Shown piece after piece: positions 1-12,100 of a DNA stretch of 64,000 nt. The DNA is taken from positions 1,426,001-1,490,000 of the forward strand of contig JAQFVV010012498.1 of NCBI GenBank assembly GCA_028023455.1, written 5' to 3'. Below the pieces are notes generated by a model, which saw only the letters and a program-made list of their open reading frames with translations, was not told the DNA's origin and ran no database searches. Within the stretch, counting starts at the first letter, position 1, and every line of letters begins with the position of its first letter. The DNA is from Epiperipatus broadwayi. Lineage: Eukaryota > Onychophora > Udeonychophora > Euonychophora > Peripatidae. A program made the position numbers and the translations under genes.

Positions 1-35
1 AATTAATCCACACAAACTCAAAGATCAACTTTTAA

Positions 36-560
36 ATAATTAACTCAATCCAACATTGCCTTGGCACAAAAACATTTGCATGGATAAGACTATCCATATT
101 CCTCACCTTTTCCATCTGGTCTGTCTGCTGCAAGCTAGCCTTTGAAGGAGCTCATTTAAATCCTCTCCAACTCTTCATTAACATCATCAACAACATCAAA
201 AAAGGGATGAAATTCTCTCTACCTCTACGGCCTTCTCTGAGACATGAAGACCATTTGAAGTCCTGATACAACAATAATGCAAACACTGCAACAAACTCAC
301 ATTAAACCCACCATCAAAAAGCAATATATTTAATATCCCTATAAATACTCTATGGTCACTCTAAGCATCAACCTGTTGCAGGAACACAATGTCATTCAAT
401 GGAAATACTGCAACCACTATCAATACAAAGTTGTACAAGATAAAACAATGTCCACATAATAATACATGCATAAGAACTCTTGACATTTTAACCAAGCTTA
501 ACCTGTTATCCTGTCTATCATAATACTATGTATATTTTGTGTTAAATAAATTTCTTGATA
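36..560 (+). mobile_element. 3' end fragment of a LINE (group 2)
   Basis: An open frame from 36 to the TGA at 264-266 reads ...LSIFLTFSIWSVCCKLAFEG..., which lines up end to end with the better preserved fragment at 15020-15438 (LSTFLTYAIWLARCRNKFTF). This aromatic, IW-containing segment resembles the extreme C-terminus of LINE polyproteins, after the RT. About 290 bp of 3' UTR follow, ending near 560 in an AATAAATTTCTTGATA-plus-A-run tail. The fragment runs off the left edge or is 5'-truncated (stop at 33-35), so no RT motif is visible. The clade is not determined. The pairing with the second fragment is seen; the LINE assignment is inferred. Confidence 0.5.
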
Positions 561-575
561 AAAAAAAACTAATGA

Positions 576-945
576 ATTTTTTCTTTATAAATATTTTTCT
601 TTAAGAAAAGTTATAATTAATAGATGTCATCTCCTAAGAGACACTTTCGCCTATAAAGAGATGAAGAAACAACTTATTATGATTCTCTTAAATATTTTAA
701 AACTTACCAGTAATTGATTTTTATTCAAAACTAACTTTTTATTCCTATTTATATTTACTCTTCCACAAGAGTTAAGGTTTGGTTCAGCATTTTACAATTA
801 AAACACATAATGATTTTGATAATTTTAAAAACATTTGAAAAAAATCATGCAAAATAAAATGATTTTGTACTTTTAAAAACATTGAATATTAAATAAAGTA
901 CAGGAATACATGCTTATTTAACGTATGTGTTTATTTATCATTATA
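576..945. other. AT-rich stretch, nothing recognised
   Basis: No open frame of note, repeat or RNA signature is visible between the LINE tail and RTE copy A. Confidence 0.5.
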
Positions 946-959
946 TATAGGCATTATCA

Positions 960-1671
960 TCATTATCAACGATTATCAATCCACTGAAGGATGTAGGTCT
1001 TTCCAAGCTCAATCCATCTTCTATGATCTTTAGCTTCTTTTCTTCACATAACCCCTGCACACTTTCTTATTTCATCCCATCCATCTCACATGTGGTCACT
1101 TTCTGAATCTTTTAATGGAATACAGATTAAGATTTCAACGATCCATCTATTATTATCTCTTCTAGCAATATGTACAGCCCAACTTCATTTCAGTCTTTTA
1201 ATTTTTTCAATGAGGCCAGTAACACCCATTTGTACTCTTGCCCATATATTGAGTTTTCAATTTCTTCTTGTTACTCTTAGCACACATCTCTCCATACTTC
1301 TTTGAGTGGTCTGAAGTCTTTGTATTCCTCTTCTATTAGGTGTCCAAGTCTCAGATCCATGAGTAAAAACTGGTAGAACACATTTATTAAAAATTTTCCT
1401 TTTTAAACATATAGGCATATTTTTTTTTAGTATCAAGTTTATTTCTAACAAAAGCACTCCAGCCAAGTTTAATTTTATGATTAATTTCACCCATTATGTT
1501 TCCATCTGTACTAATAATCTGACCAAGGTATTTATAACTGTTAACTTCTTTTAACTCATCATAATCAATCTTTATTTTTATATTTTGAGAAAATCCATTA
1601 AAATTTACTTTAGTCTTTTTAACATTTATTTTTAATCCTACTTTCATCTGATAACTCTTGCAACATTTCAT
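960..1671 (-). pseudogene. RTE copy A: post-RT C-terminal segment
   Basis: Two overlapping minus-strand frames together cover the region after the catalytic core. The upstream one (1387-1671) carries NVKKTKVNFNG and SYKYLGQIISTDGN, a thumb-like segment found in all copies. The next (1257-1490) carries KCVLPVFTHGSETWT and RLQTTQRSMERCVL. The remainder to about 960 matches the end of copy E (RWTIEILNW, LQWIDNG) but is interrupted by stops. The shift between the two frames lies around 1390-1480, near a T run at 1422-1429. This is decayed coding sequence, not a gene. Confidence 0.8.
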
Positions 1672-2480
1672 GCAGCTCTAAAGCATTATTTTCAAAAACA
1701 ACTACATCATCTGCAAAATCTAAATGACTTAAATAATCTCAATTTAGTTCCATTCCTTTAGCTTCCCATTTTAATCCACAAAATACTTCTTGCAGCAGTG
1801 CTGTAAAAAGTTTTGGAGATATGGCATCACTCTGTCTTACACCCTTCTCAATGTTGACTTTTCCAGTAAAAATTAGGTAATGTAATTGTTGCTGTTGTAT
1901 TTTTATAAATATTCTTCAAATCATGACAATATCCTGGATCAATACCTTGATGATCAAATACTTTAATCACTGAAGAAATGTTTATAGAATCAAATGCCTT
2001 TTCATAATCTACAAACTCAAAGCATAATGGCAACTCATATTCATTTGTCCTTTCTATAACTTCGTTCAATACTTGGATATGTTCTACTGTACTAAAACCA
2101 CTTTTAAATCCAGCTTGTTCTCTTGGTTGGTAGAATCCAATGTTCTCTGTAGATGAGCTGTATTTATCTTGGTAAATTTTTTATATAAAACTGATAAAAG
2201 GCTGATAGGTCTGTAATTTCTAATATCTTCTTTATCACCTTTTTTAAAATATAAATATTAATAATACATTCTTTCAATCAACTGGTACATCTTTATCATT
2301 TAGACATTTGGTATATAACTTTGCTAAAAAATTTTCTATTTCTTCACCTGCTTCTTTTAATATATTACCTGGAGCTTCTTTTTCTTCATAAATTTAATTG
2401 CATGTCTCACTTCTTCATTTAAAATTCTGGGCAATTCAGAAGATGTAATAGATATAGAAGATATTTGTTCTTTATTACAT
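1672..2480 (-). pseudogene. RTE copy A: reverse transcriptase core
   Basis: A minus-strand open segment at 1848-2069 encodes NEYELPLCFEFVDYEKAFDS, containing RT motif A with its first catalytic Asp. Flanking sequence in other frames matches copy C: a lysine-rich palm segment with PISLL-type sequence on the 5' side (2170-2260), and the GVRQG and F-x-DD motifs on the 3' side (about 1690-1860). Stops and shifts separate these parts. The function of an intact RTE RT would be target-primed reverse transcription; this copy is dead. Confidence 0.8.
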
Positions 2481-2488
2481 ATATACAC

Positions 2489-3377
2489 CTGGGCCTCATT
2501 TTATGCAGTAGGTAGGTTCCTCAGAAAATGCACACAAAAGAAATTGCACAAAAATAAATATAACTTACCTTGAAAAATGGGGAATAGATTATGTAATTTT
2601 CAGAAATTGGCATAAAAGCAAAGCAACAAGGAAAAATTACTTTAAAATTTGCATTAAAAAAATAAAAAAATAAAGGATGATTAATAAAAAATTTCAAATA
2701 TTTGAAAAAAATTAATACAAGACAAACTTTTTTTATTAACTACAGTATTTAATTTTACATTTTTTCATACATATTTTAATCATTACCGCTATTTGACTAT
2801 ATGCATTTGTTTGTAAACTAGTAAGAAATCAGATTCATGACATGATGTATAATTAGCGTCACTTTCAGTCTTGTGCTGTGTTAATGGTGTTCTGTTTCTA
2901 TATTAAAAAAATGAGATCGCAATCAAAACAAAAAGATTATACATTATTATTAGAAATATTATTTTCAGTTTATAAAATCAATAAAATCTTCATTATTATT
3001 TATTTTAAAAATCTAAAAAAATATTTATTTCTGTTAATATTTAACAAAATACGTTTTAAAAGTTTAAAATTTTTGAATAAATTATTGCGATATTTTTATA
3101 CGTACATATAAATTATTATTATTATTTACTCATTAGTATAAGTAGGTTATTTACATAGAAGCTAAGATTCTAAATATAGCGTCAGGCCATATTCATGTTA
3201 GCTGCTAATATAATATTATATTTTAAAAAAAAGTATTTCAAATTAAAACAAGTTATTAATAATTTAAATTTCTTGATATTTAATAAATATAGTGAAATAT
3301 GAAAGATATTAAAAAGAAACATAAATCACATAAACTTCAAAATTGCATTAAAATAATTCACATAAAACAAGACCCAG
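2489..3377. mobile_element. TIR DNA element inserted in RTE copy A
   Basis: Comparison with copies C and D shows about 890 bp of foreign sequence within the EN-RT linker. Its ends are an imperfect terminal inverted repeat: CTGGGCCTCATTTTATG at the left and the complement of CTGGGTCTTGTTTTATG at the right, differing only by transitions. ATATA lies on both sides (2481-2485 and 3378-3382), though three extra bases separate it from the left end. The interior is very AT-rich. A 77-codon plus-strand frame (2878-3111) contains a basic start (MRSQSKQKDY), but I cannot call it a transposase. It is probably a non-autonomous Tc1/mariner-like or similar cut-and-paste element. Confidence 0.6.
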
Positions 3378-4600
3378 ATATAATTTTTGATAAAAGTCTT
3401 CTACCCATTTCATGATGTCATCTCTCTTTTTAGTAAGAATTCCATCTTTTTTTCTTATTGCAGATATAAATTTCCTACCAATACCAAAATGTTGTTTTAC
3501 ACTTTTGAGACTTTTATTCTCTTCTACAGCTTTCCTTGCTATTTCACAGTTATACTTTCTTATATCATTTTCAACTCTTCTCCATACCATTTTACAAAAT
3601 TCAAGGTATTCAATTCTTTTTAATGCATTATTTTTGTATATTTTCATATTCCTTCATTTCTTCATAAATTCTCTAGTCTCAGCAGAAATTTTATTGGCCA
3701 ATTGCTACTCCTTTCTACCAGCTATCTTTGTTGCATTTTTTAAAAGTGTATCAGTTATTTTTTTATTAATTTCATTCAAATCTGAATCATGTTCAAAATC
3801 TACTAATACTTGAAACTGATTTGTAAGTTCTAATTTAAATTCATTGGAATGTTTCTGAAGATTAGGAGTATCAATTGTAAATGTTGTTTTTCTTAATAAT
3901 CTTTGTCTCTCTAGTTTTGCATTAACATATATCTTCCATCTTACTAATCGATGATCCCTCCCTATGTTAAATTTATTAAGAACATTGCAATCTTGAAATA
4001 TGTATTTTCTGTTAGTCAAAATATAATACAATTATGCTGTACCTTCACTTGGATGCTTCCATGTCCATTTCCTTTTAACATTTTTCTCAAAAAATGAATT
4101 CATAATATAAAGTTTTTCTTTTTCTGAAAATTCCACAACTCTATGTCTGCTCTCATTTCTATTATTATAACCAAAATTACCCACAGCATTCTCATCTTTC
4201 ATTTGTTTACCAATTCTAGCATTAAAGTCTCCCATAACAATTTTAAAATGTTGTTTACTCTGATGAAAAGCCTTTTGTACATCCATATAAAAATCTTCTA
4301 CTACTTTTTCAGTATGAGAAATTGTTGGGGCATAAACCTGAATTATCTGCATTTGGTATCTGCTATTAAGTTGTATAACTAATTTTGCCACCCTGTACGA
4401 TATACCATCAATCTCCACAATGTTGTTCTTCCACTTTTTATTTATAATGAATCCTACTCTACTTGTTTTTTCCAATATTTATGCCTTTATAGTAGAGTAA
4501 ATGTCCACTTTTTAAATCAATTGTCTCTTCACCATTTTCTTCTAATTTCACAAAGTCCAACAATGACCCATTTAATATAAGACAGTTCTTCTTCTAATTT
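3378..4600 (-). pseudogene. RTE copy A: endonuclease and EN-RT linker
   Basis: Read on the minus strand. The 4032-4475 frame holds the endonuclease with IIQVYAPT and VMGDFNARIG, then WTWKHPSEGTA. The next frame (3705-4031) continues with the catalytic DH in GRDHRLVR; copy C has SDHRLVR, so Ser is replaced by Arg here. The 3348-3647 frame is the linker (FCKMVWRRVENDIRKY and IMKWVEDFYQKLY). This fold belongs to the exonuclease-endonuclease-phosphatase family and nicks target DNA. The TAA at 4029-4031 and at least one frameshift break it. Confidence 0.85.
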
Positions 4601-5035
4601 TTGAAATCTTCCTTCAAATTGAAAGTGATCTGCAGTTGTAAGTACCAAAATAAAAAGTCATCATCAATGGCAGCCTAGGTTCACAATCAGGAGATTCTTA
4701 GCACCCTTCACCTTTGGCTACTAATCGCGGTCTTTGTTGGTACTTTACAGCCTCCTGGGAAAGGCTATGATTTATTTTCATCTCTCATGATTGTATATAT
4801 CTAGTGGAAAAATATTTATCATTTACATATACATTCATTCTGTTTTATCAAGCAACTGAGAAGAAAGACCATGGTGTTTTTTGATCTTAAACTCAGAGGT
4901 AAAAAACCAATTAACTCACCATGTTAGTGAGTAGTCCATCCATGTTCATATACTATATAAATAATCACATAGTAATAACAGCTGCAATGACAAGAACATA
5001 TGGAGTGGATATTAGGAATTTGTCCTGCTCAGTTT
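4600..5035 (-). other. RTE copy A: 5' untranslated region
   Basis: Non-coding sequence upstream of the endonuclease, reading 5035 to 4600 on the minus strand. It matches the leader of copy C (28950-29380) and, in shorter form, those of D (42540-42860) and B (8690-9150). Shared landmarks are a TTTAAGATC stretch followed by ACACCATGG, and a CAGCTGTTATTACTATGTG block. It would hold the internal promoter in an active element, but no promoter motif is recognisable. Confidence 0.6.
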
Positions 5036-5039
5036 CTTT

Positions 5040-7110
5040 AAAATAGTTTTGGTTAAATAAATTTCTCACCAGTATAAGGGTAGTATATTTAAATTTTACT
5101 GTTATAATTTAGTGTGCATAGATCCAAATTTATATGTGTGTGGCAAATGCATTTTGAAGACAGATTGTTAAATAATTAATAGTAATAAGTATTATCCATA
5201 AATGAAATATACTATTTTATATGTTTGATCTGTTTTATCAATCTCAAGTCTAATCTATGCTGTTATAATGAAATGCTATTAGATATCTGAAGTATATGTA
5301 TAAATGATTGTATTTATATAGTTAAAATCTTTCATCAGTATTACTCATTGTTTATCAAGATAGACATGCTAATGATCTTATAAAGAATATTTAGTATAAT
5401 TACTTACAGTTGTGGCAATAAGACTTATATAAATATAGTTGTTCAGTAGAAAAAGTTTCTAACAAGTCAAATTCTAGTTTTTATTTGTGAATGTTAGTTA
5501 AATAAGCATCTTACATGCTGCCAACTGTACCTATAAAAGTTAGGCAAATATGGTCATATATTTAGAAGAGTGTATTAGAGTAAAGTAAATGTTCTCTTTA
5601 TTTTATGAAATAACAAAGTTTATATTAGCCAGATAGATACTAGATAAAAACAGATTAGATTATTTTAATGAGAGATCCAATAAAATATTTTTTTTACTTT
5701 ATTAATTATTAGTAATACAAGGGGGGGGGGTGATCTTATACCACCACTACATTATTAATATGAACTAATCAATAAACTTATTGAAGACAATGAATTATGA
5801 TCTTAATAAAGTCTAAATTATCAAGAAAGTGTAAACATAAATTATAACAAGTTATAATTTAATTTTTGTGTTAGTATTGATATTGGATGAGTATTCTTTG
5901 AAGGGAAACAGGGATTGGATTAATGATATCAACTGTAATAATCAAAGAATGTTTATAAACTTGTTAAATATATGATTTTAAATTAAAGATTGTCATTTGT
6001 GTTTTTTTATATTCAGTTCTCAACTTATCACATACACATTATAGATAGTGATATTGATATACCATGAAATAGAATATTATGCATATTCTCCCTAAGTTTG
6101 AATTCTGGGATTAATGGAAGTTAAAGATGGAGAAAAGAGATGAGTGTACAGGTAGATTTTTGACATATGCTTGTATGTTAATATATCATCGCCTCAGAAT
6201 GAGATTGGAGTGCACATGAGTCTATATATTTAGAAATCCTTTATATGCTTTTTCATCCATTCTGATGGCTTAGAAGACTACTGTCATGCAAGGTCAGGAC
6301 CTGTTGCATTACAATATATTTTTAAGTTTTTAGTTTTTATCAGTGCATCTTAAATTTATCATATCATGATTATCTGTCAGTATAAAAACTAAGACTGTTC
6401 TTTCACTTCAATTTTCAGATGAGTTAAACATAAATCCATGGAATAAGTTAATTTCATATACATATATATGTCAAACATCCATTTCACTATATGACATCTG
6501 AAAAAGACAAATAACCTCCAATATACACATTTTATATTAAAACAACACTCATAAGCTGAATCACATAATATTATATATGTATCATTTGATCAGTATTTTA
6601 AATATTAAATTATTACAATTTGATTTTATAAATATCAAGCTTTCTGCACTCTCATTTTTGATACTAATCAATTCATATAAATACATTAATAATAATTACT
6701 AATCATTTCTTAACCTAGATATAAACTTCAAATCTCAGTTTAAAAAAATCTATATTTTAATTTATAAGATTTTCTCTGTCAACTTTAGATACCTACTCTA
6801 AAACTAAGATGGAAATGTTTAAAACCAAAGAAAATTCAAGGCTTTGACTTTCATAATTTGTTACTACTTCCTAATTTTCAAAAGATGGAAAATCAAAATA
6901 ATTTGAGACAGAAAAAACATTTTAATATTAAACACTTTTGATTAATAAAAAAGTGTTAATTGTTACATGTTGTATAGACTGAAATATAGATGCTAACATT
7001 ATTTACTGAAGTAAAATATAGATGGTAAAGTTATTTAAGTACTGCAACATTTTTTCATCTCATAAATAATAAATAATTCTCAAAGTAATAACTCTTTTAA
7101 TAAAACTATG
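5040..7110. other. AT-rich non-coding stretch
   Basis: No coding signal. The only distinct landmark is a run of ten G at 5721-5730, striking in such AT-rich DNA. Nothing else is recognised. Confidence 0.5.
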
Positions 7111-7111
7111 T

Positions 7112-7535
7112 AATTCTTAAGCACTCATTGATTTTTACTTCTGATGGAAAGGTATGACAAATATAAACTAATTAAATGCTCCGTGCAAGCTTTCAGCAAA
7201 ACACTGCCAGAATCATAGTGCTGAGTAAAGTTATGCAATACATGTGTGCTTATATAATTGATATGATGCAATTGCAAGGGATCCACCGTCCATCAACAAA
7301 TGGATTCATGTCTTCCATTATCTAAAAAATGGAATATCCAATTGCCTTATTTGCATTTTGTATCTCATTTACATATTACAGTACATCAATTACATAAGCA
7401 TACCTTTATTGCATAACTTTATTCAGCACTATAATTCTGAAAGAATTTTGCTGAAAGCTGACTCAATGCATTTAATTAGTTTATGCTAATTATACCTTTC
7501 CACAGAACTCTTAAGTCAATGAGTGCTTAAGAATT
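7112..7535. repeat. Foldback (MITE-like) element, about 424 bp
   Basis: The two ends are an inverted repeat: AATTCTTAAGCACTCATTGA opens the element and its complement closes it. The arms continue for about 160 bp (7112-7270 and 7370-7535) with shared inner blocks such as AAACTAATTAAATGC, AGCTTTCAGCAAAA and AGTTATGCAATA. About 100 bp of unpaired sequence lies in the centre. No transposase is present. It abuts the broken 3' side of RTE copy B. A clear target duplication is not resolved because the flanks are simple A/T sequence. Confidence 0.7.
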
Positions 7536-7559
7536 AAATAATAAATAATTAAATTTTTT

Positions 7560-9150
7560 AAAGATTAGTAACAATGAAAATTTCTGGAATTTTATATTGA
7601 ACCCATTTTTTAATAAGAATTCCATATTTTCTTTTTTCAGAAAAAACCAACCTTCCTTACAATATCAAGATGTTTTACATTTCTGAGACTTTTTTTTCCA
7701 TAGCTTTTCTTGTCAATCCACAATTATATTTTTTATTTCCTTAACTTTTTATCATATTATTTTACAAACTCTAGATATTCAATTCTTCTTAATGTATCAT
7801 TTTTAAAATTTTGTATAATATACTGTCTCAATGGGAAATTTAATGGAAAATCTACTTTTTTATATCACCTATATATTTTGCAGTTCATAATTGTCTTCTC
7901 ATTGATTTCAGGAAAGTCTAAACCATTTCAAAAGCAGTTAATATTGTAAAATGATTTGCAAGTTCTAATTTAAATTCACAGATGAGTTTCTGAAGGTTAG
8001 ATGTATCAACTACTAAAACTGTCTTTGTAATAGTTTTCATGTCTTTAACATTTATGACACAAACCACTAATCAACTATCATTTCCTGTAATAAATTTATT
8101 AAAACATTGCAATCTTGAAATATATATTTTCTGTTAGTCAAAATATAATATGTATTTTTATTTAGCATTTTTCTCAAAGAAAAAAAATCATACTATACAG
8201 TTTTTTTTCTCTGCAAACTTCAGAAATTTGCATCCTCTCTTTAACACCATAACCAAATTTATCTATAGCACTTTATCTTCAATTAATTACTAATTCTAGT
8301 GTTAAAGTTTCCCATGATAATTTTAAAAGGTTGTTTGGCAGCATATCATTATAAACACCCCATAATTCTTCATTACAATTAGAACTTATTGGGCATAAAC
8401 ATGAATTATATGCATGTTATATCATTTATTAATTTGAATATCTGCCTGAAATATCACCAATTTCTACAACATTGTTATTCTATTTCTTATTTATAATGAA
8501 TAATATTCCAAATATGCTTTCAATATTTGTGCCTTTTTAATAAAGTGCATTTCTACTTTTTATATCAATCTTCTCTTCACCTTTTCTTCTAACTTCAGTA
8601 TGTTTCACAATATGATTACTCAATATTAGACATTTCTTATTCCAATTCAAGCAATTATCTTTCATTTGAAAGTAATCTGTGGTTATAAGTAGATAAATAA
8701 ATTGTCATTATCAAATGCCAGTTTGGTCTACAGTCAGAGAGATTATTAGCTCTATTCTTTTGGCAGTCTATTACTGCCTTGTCTAATGATTTTGCAGCCT
8801 CAAGAAAATAAGTCTATAATTTAGTTTTGTAATTTATGATTGTAATAGCCTTAAAATATTCACACACACATCTCTATATATTTTTATTGTTAACTATTGT
8901 ATTAATTGTACAATTATATATTTGAATATTGTAGCTCTGATGATGACTGCAGTACAGTTGAAACTGTTAGTTTGATATAAAAAAGTATTAGTAAAGTATT
9001 TAAGAAAGGTGTAGATGATATGATACATTTATTCTACCCTCAAGGAAACTCAACTGGTAATTCAATTATAAACTATCAGACAAATGAGAAGAAAATTCAT
9101 GGTATTTTTTAATCTTGAATCCAAAAGTAAAAATCCAATAAATGCACTAC
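7560..9150 (-). pseudogene. RTE copy B (5' half, heavily decayed)
   Basis: On the minus strand this matches the 5' UTR, endonuclease and start of the linker of copy A, with the same order of conserved blocks: the region complementary to GGAATTCTTATTAAA near 7610, a SDHRLVR-equivalent near 8060, and the leader near 8690-9130. No frame longer than about 80 codons survives. The RT and 3' end are absent; the element stops next to the foldback at 7112-7535. It is more diverged than A, C or D. An extra block at about 8872-9040 is not present in the other leaders. Confidence 0.7.
8872..9040. other. Extra block inside the RTE-B leader
   Basis: Relative to copies A and C, about 170 bp is added here. 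It contains CTGATGATGACTGCAGTACA at 8937-8956, which forms a small perfect stem (GACTG/CAGTT), then GAAACTGTTAG and an A-rich stretch. It may be a short insertion or SINE-like piece; identity is unknown. Confidence 0.35.
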
Positions 9151-12100
9151 ATTTGATTAATCAAAACATCTTCTTTAAGTAAGCATTAAATTTCTTTATA
9201 CTATGAAATTTTCAAGTAATTTAATAAATTAATAAATTATGTAAATGATCAAAGAAATTTCAAATGTATAAAAAGTCACATTGTATTTCTTTACAAATAT
9301 ATTAAATTCCTCTGGTATGAGGGTATATTTCTTTATAGATATATTATCATTGCATAGTGTGCCTATTTGTATGTATCTTTAAATGGATTTATATTATTAT
9401 AGTCCTCCATAACTATTTCAAAGTTATATGCACATACAGCACAAAATCATTTGCCAGTTAAATAAACATATTTTTATAAAATATTTTTTAGAATAAAAAA
9501 ATATACTAATACTACTAATAAAAAACATTATATAAAAATATATTTTATCAATGAAAACACACATTTTATAAGATCTAAAAAATAATTATTGAAAGTTCTC
9601 CAATTAATTTCTCTGTTACTAATTAAATGCTAATGTTAAAATATTTTGAGTTGACCATGACTAAATTATTCAGTAGTTATTTTATACTATCGTTAGTATT
9701 GCAATTTTTTTCTCTACCATACATGATTTAATTTTTATACACATTTCTGGATAATATTCAAAATAACAGTTTTCTTTTTAGGTTATTTTTTCTTATCAGA
9801 AAGTTTCTCTTTTAAATCTTGAGTGTTTCCACAGTTATTTTAGTACATCAGTAGCTTGCTGAATTTTATTCTATTGTTAGTTTAATTTTCTTCATGACAT
9901 TGGTTAACTTTGATAACCCAAGAATAAATTATTTTTTGCAAAACAGACCATAGGCAAGTACAAAACATTTTTTACAGTTCTATATTTTTTTTCAACCAGC
10001 AATTACATTTCCAGATAGCAAAGAGGATTCAATTAAGATTGGCAATTAAGAAATTATAATTAGAATTAATGATGAATAATTTTCTCATGGCTGCAATTGA
10101 AAAATAATAATGATAATTTATAAATTTCCTATTTTCAAGAATAAATTTGATGCTAATCTTTTTTCCTTGAAAATACTTCTGATAGTTCTTAGGAAAGTTA
10201 TATTTATGATGAAAAATAAAATTCATTTTCAACAAGTTCAACTGTAATTGCAATATTTTAACTGCAACTGTAATAAAAGTATGATTCTGAAACTATGTTT
10301 ATCTCTTTATATGTCTTCTGCACTCCCATATATAATTTGTGTTTATATAAGCTGGTTGTTTGAAAAATATTTTGATTTATTTACTACATGATGTATTTGT
10401 TTTTGCTCGCTCTCTAATTAATGACTAATTTAATTAATAAATAGAATCCAAAACAAAACATTGGAATTAAAATCACATATTTTAAAAATCTGGAATAATA
10501 TTTTTTAGTTTTATAAATATTGAAATTAAAAATGAATTCTTCTATCTCAAAATTACATGCAGAAAAATTAATTATTAAAGTAAAAAAATATCAAAACAAA
10601 ATTTTTTTTCTTTCTAATATCCAAATTTACACTGTATATACTAATTACAATATCTAATTACAATAAACTAAAGATCAGCCTTTCAAGCTAATGTACATGT
10701 TAATAATAATAAATGAATACTTTCATTTCCAACACAAGATAAAGTCTTTGCGAATGAATAAATGAATCAATTATTCATTCAACCCAAATGCTTATATATG
10801 GGCAAATCTTAAGTACTGGGTATGAAAGCATGAGGATAAATTAATCACTTTAAATTACTGTTTACTATGTCTGAATGAATGACGTCAATGAAATTATCTA
10901 GAATTTATGAAACGTCACTCTTAAATGAAACTAAACATATGTAAACGAGGCGTTTATTTATATCTAATTACATAAAATGGCTTGTTTAAATTCATATGAT
11001 TTTTTTCAATAATTGATAAAGTTTTCATTTAACAAGTAAATACAGCTTACTGCCAAAAATCTCAATATGATTTTTTTTAATAACCCATTAAATATTAACT
11101 TTAATTAATATTGCTTTACAACATGGTTTTAAACATTATCTAAATTATCACAAAAAATTGGGTTTAAATTCTTAAAACTGTTCAAATAATTCAGAATTAA
11201 AAAATATTTAAATACTAAGACATCTTATTAAACATTAGCTAAACACATATCTTTTAAAATACTATATACCTGTTAATACTATAGTTTTAATTTTACTAAA
11301 ACCAAAAATTTATGAGTTGATATGTTAAGCAAAATTAGCAATAACTTCTAATGTGTCCCCACACATCTAATCTTTGGATATTTACTTTTTTGAATGCATA
11401 ATTTTTAATACTTCAATTTCTATAGTTTTTTTTTTTTTTTTTAGGTAAATGGTAGGGAGTTTACTGTTCCATCCTTTCTCTAATTAATTATGAATTTATA
11501 TAACGCTACTATCATTTTATATATATATATGAAGATTTTTCTGGTACAGAGTTAGTGCATGTGATTGGCATGCATGTGCCTTAAATTTTCATACTTATAA
11601 CCTGAGTTTGAATCCAAGGTGAGCAAAGATTAAAAGTTTTAAACAAGCTTAAGATTTTTTTTAAGTAGCCAATCATAGTTAACTCAGTTAACTAACCATT
11701 AGTGATCAGCAAATGGAAATCTAATTATTTTTAGCTAGAGGTAGTAAAACAAGGATGAAAAAATGCTCAAATTCTTTATTATTCTCCCATTCTAAAATTG
11801 TTAAACTGCGTGAGTACTTCCATTTCTTTTACTGTCCCTCTTTATAAGATGTTTAATAGATCTTTATTCTGAAGTAAGATATTAAAAAAAAGGCTGTTTT
11901 CCTTTTTTACATACTTCTACTCAGTGTATATACCTGTACATGTTGAGATAATTCAGTCTTATAGTTAATATGCTATTAAACATATAACGAATTTCTAAAA
12001 ATACAATTTGAAAATTAATAAGACAATTTTGCGAAAGGAATTAAGATAAAATGACATATATTTATTTGATTTTTTATATCCAAGCAATTTTGTGTATTAA

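Larger units (their letters stand above)
950..5035 (-). mobile_element. RTE-like LINE, copy A (near full length, decayed, interrupted)
   Basis: The most complete copy in the window, read on the minus strand from about 5035 (5' UTR) to 950 (3' tail). Order on the minus strand: 5' UTR, endonuclease, linker, RT, C-terminal segment, then a short ATC/ATT-rich tail at 950-980, which is the reverse complement of the TGATGA tail seen in copies C and E. Frames are broken by many stops and shifts, so it cannot encode a full polyprotein. An unrelated element of about 890 bp (2489-3377) splits the linker from the RT. Copies C, D and G show the uninterrupted sequence. The RTE assignment rests on the EN and RT motif style and the short tandem tail; Jockey or L2-like is less likely. 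Confidence 0.85.

Noticed and set aside
5721-5730. G10 run, with C runs at 48717, 53698 and 54601, as telomere-like or G-quadruplex sites
   Set aside because: Single homopolymer runs without spaced G-tracts or telomere repeats.
8930-8990. Functional hammerhead ribozyme
   Set aside because: Core CTGATGA and GAAA with helix II are present, but helix III and a cleavage triplet in the right place cannot be formed.
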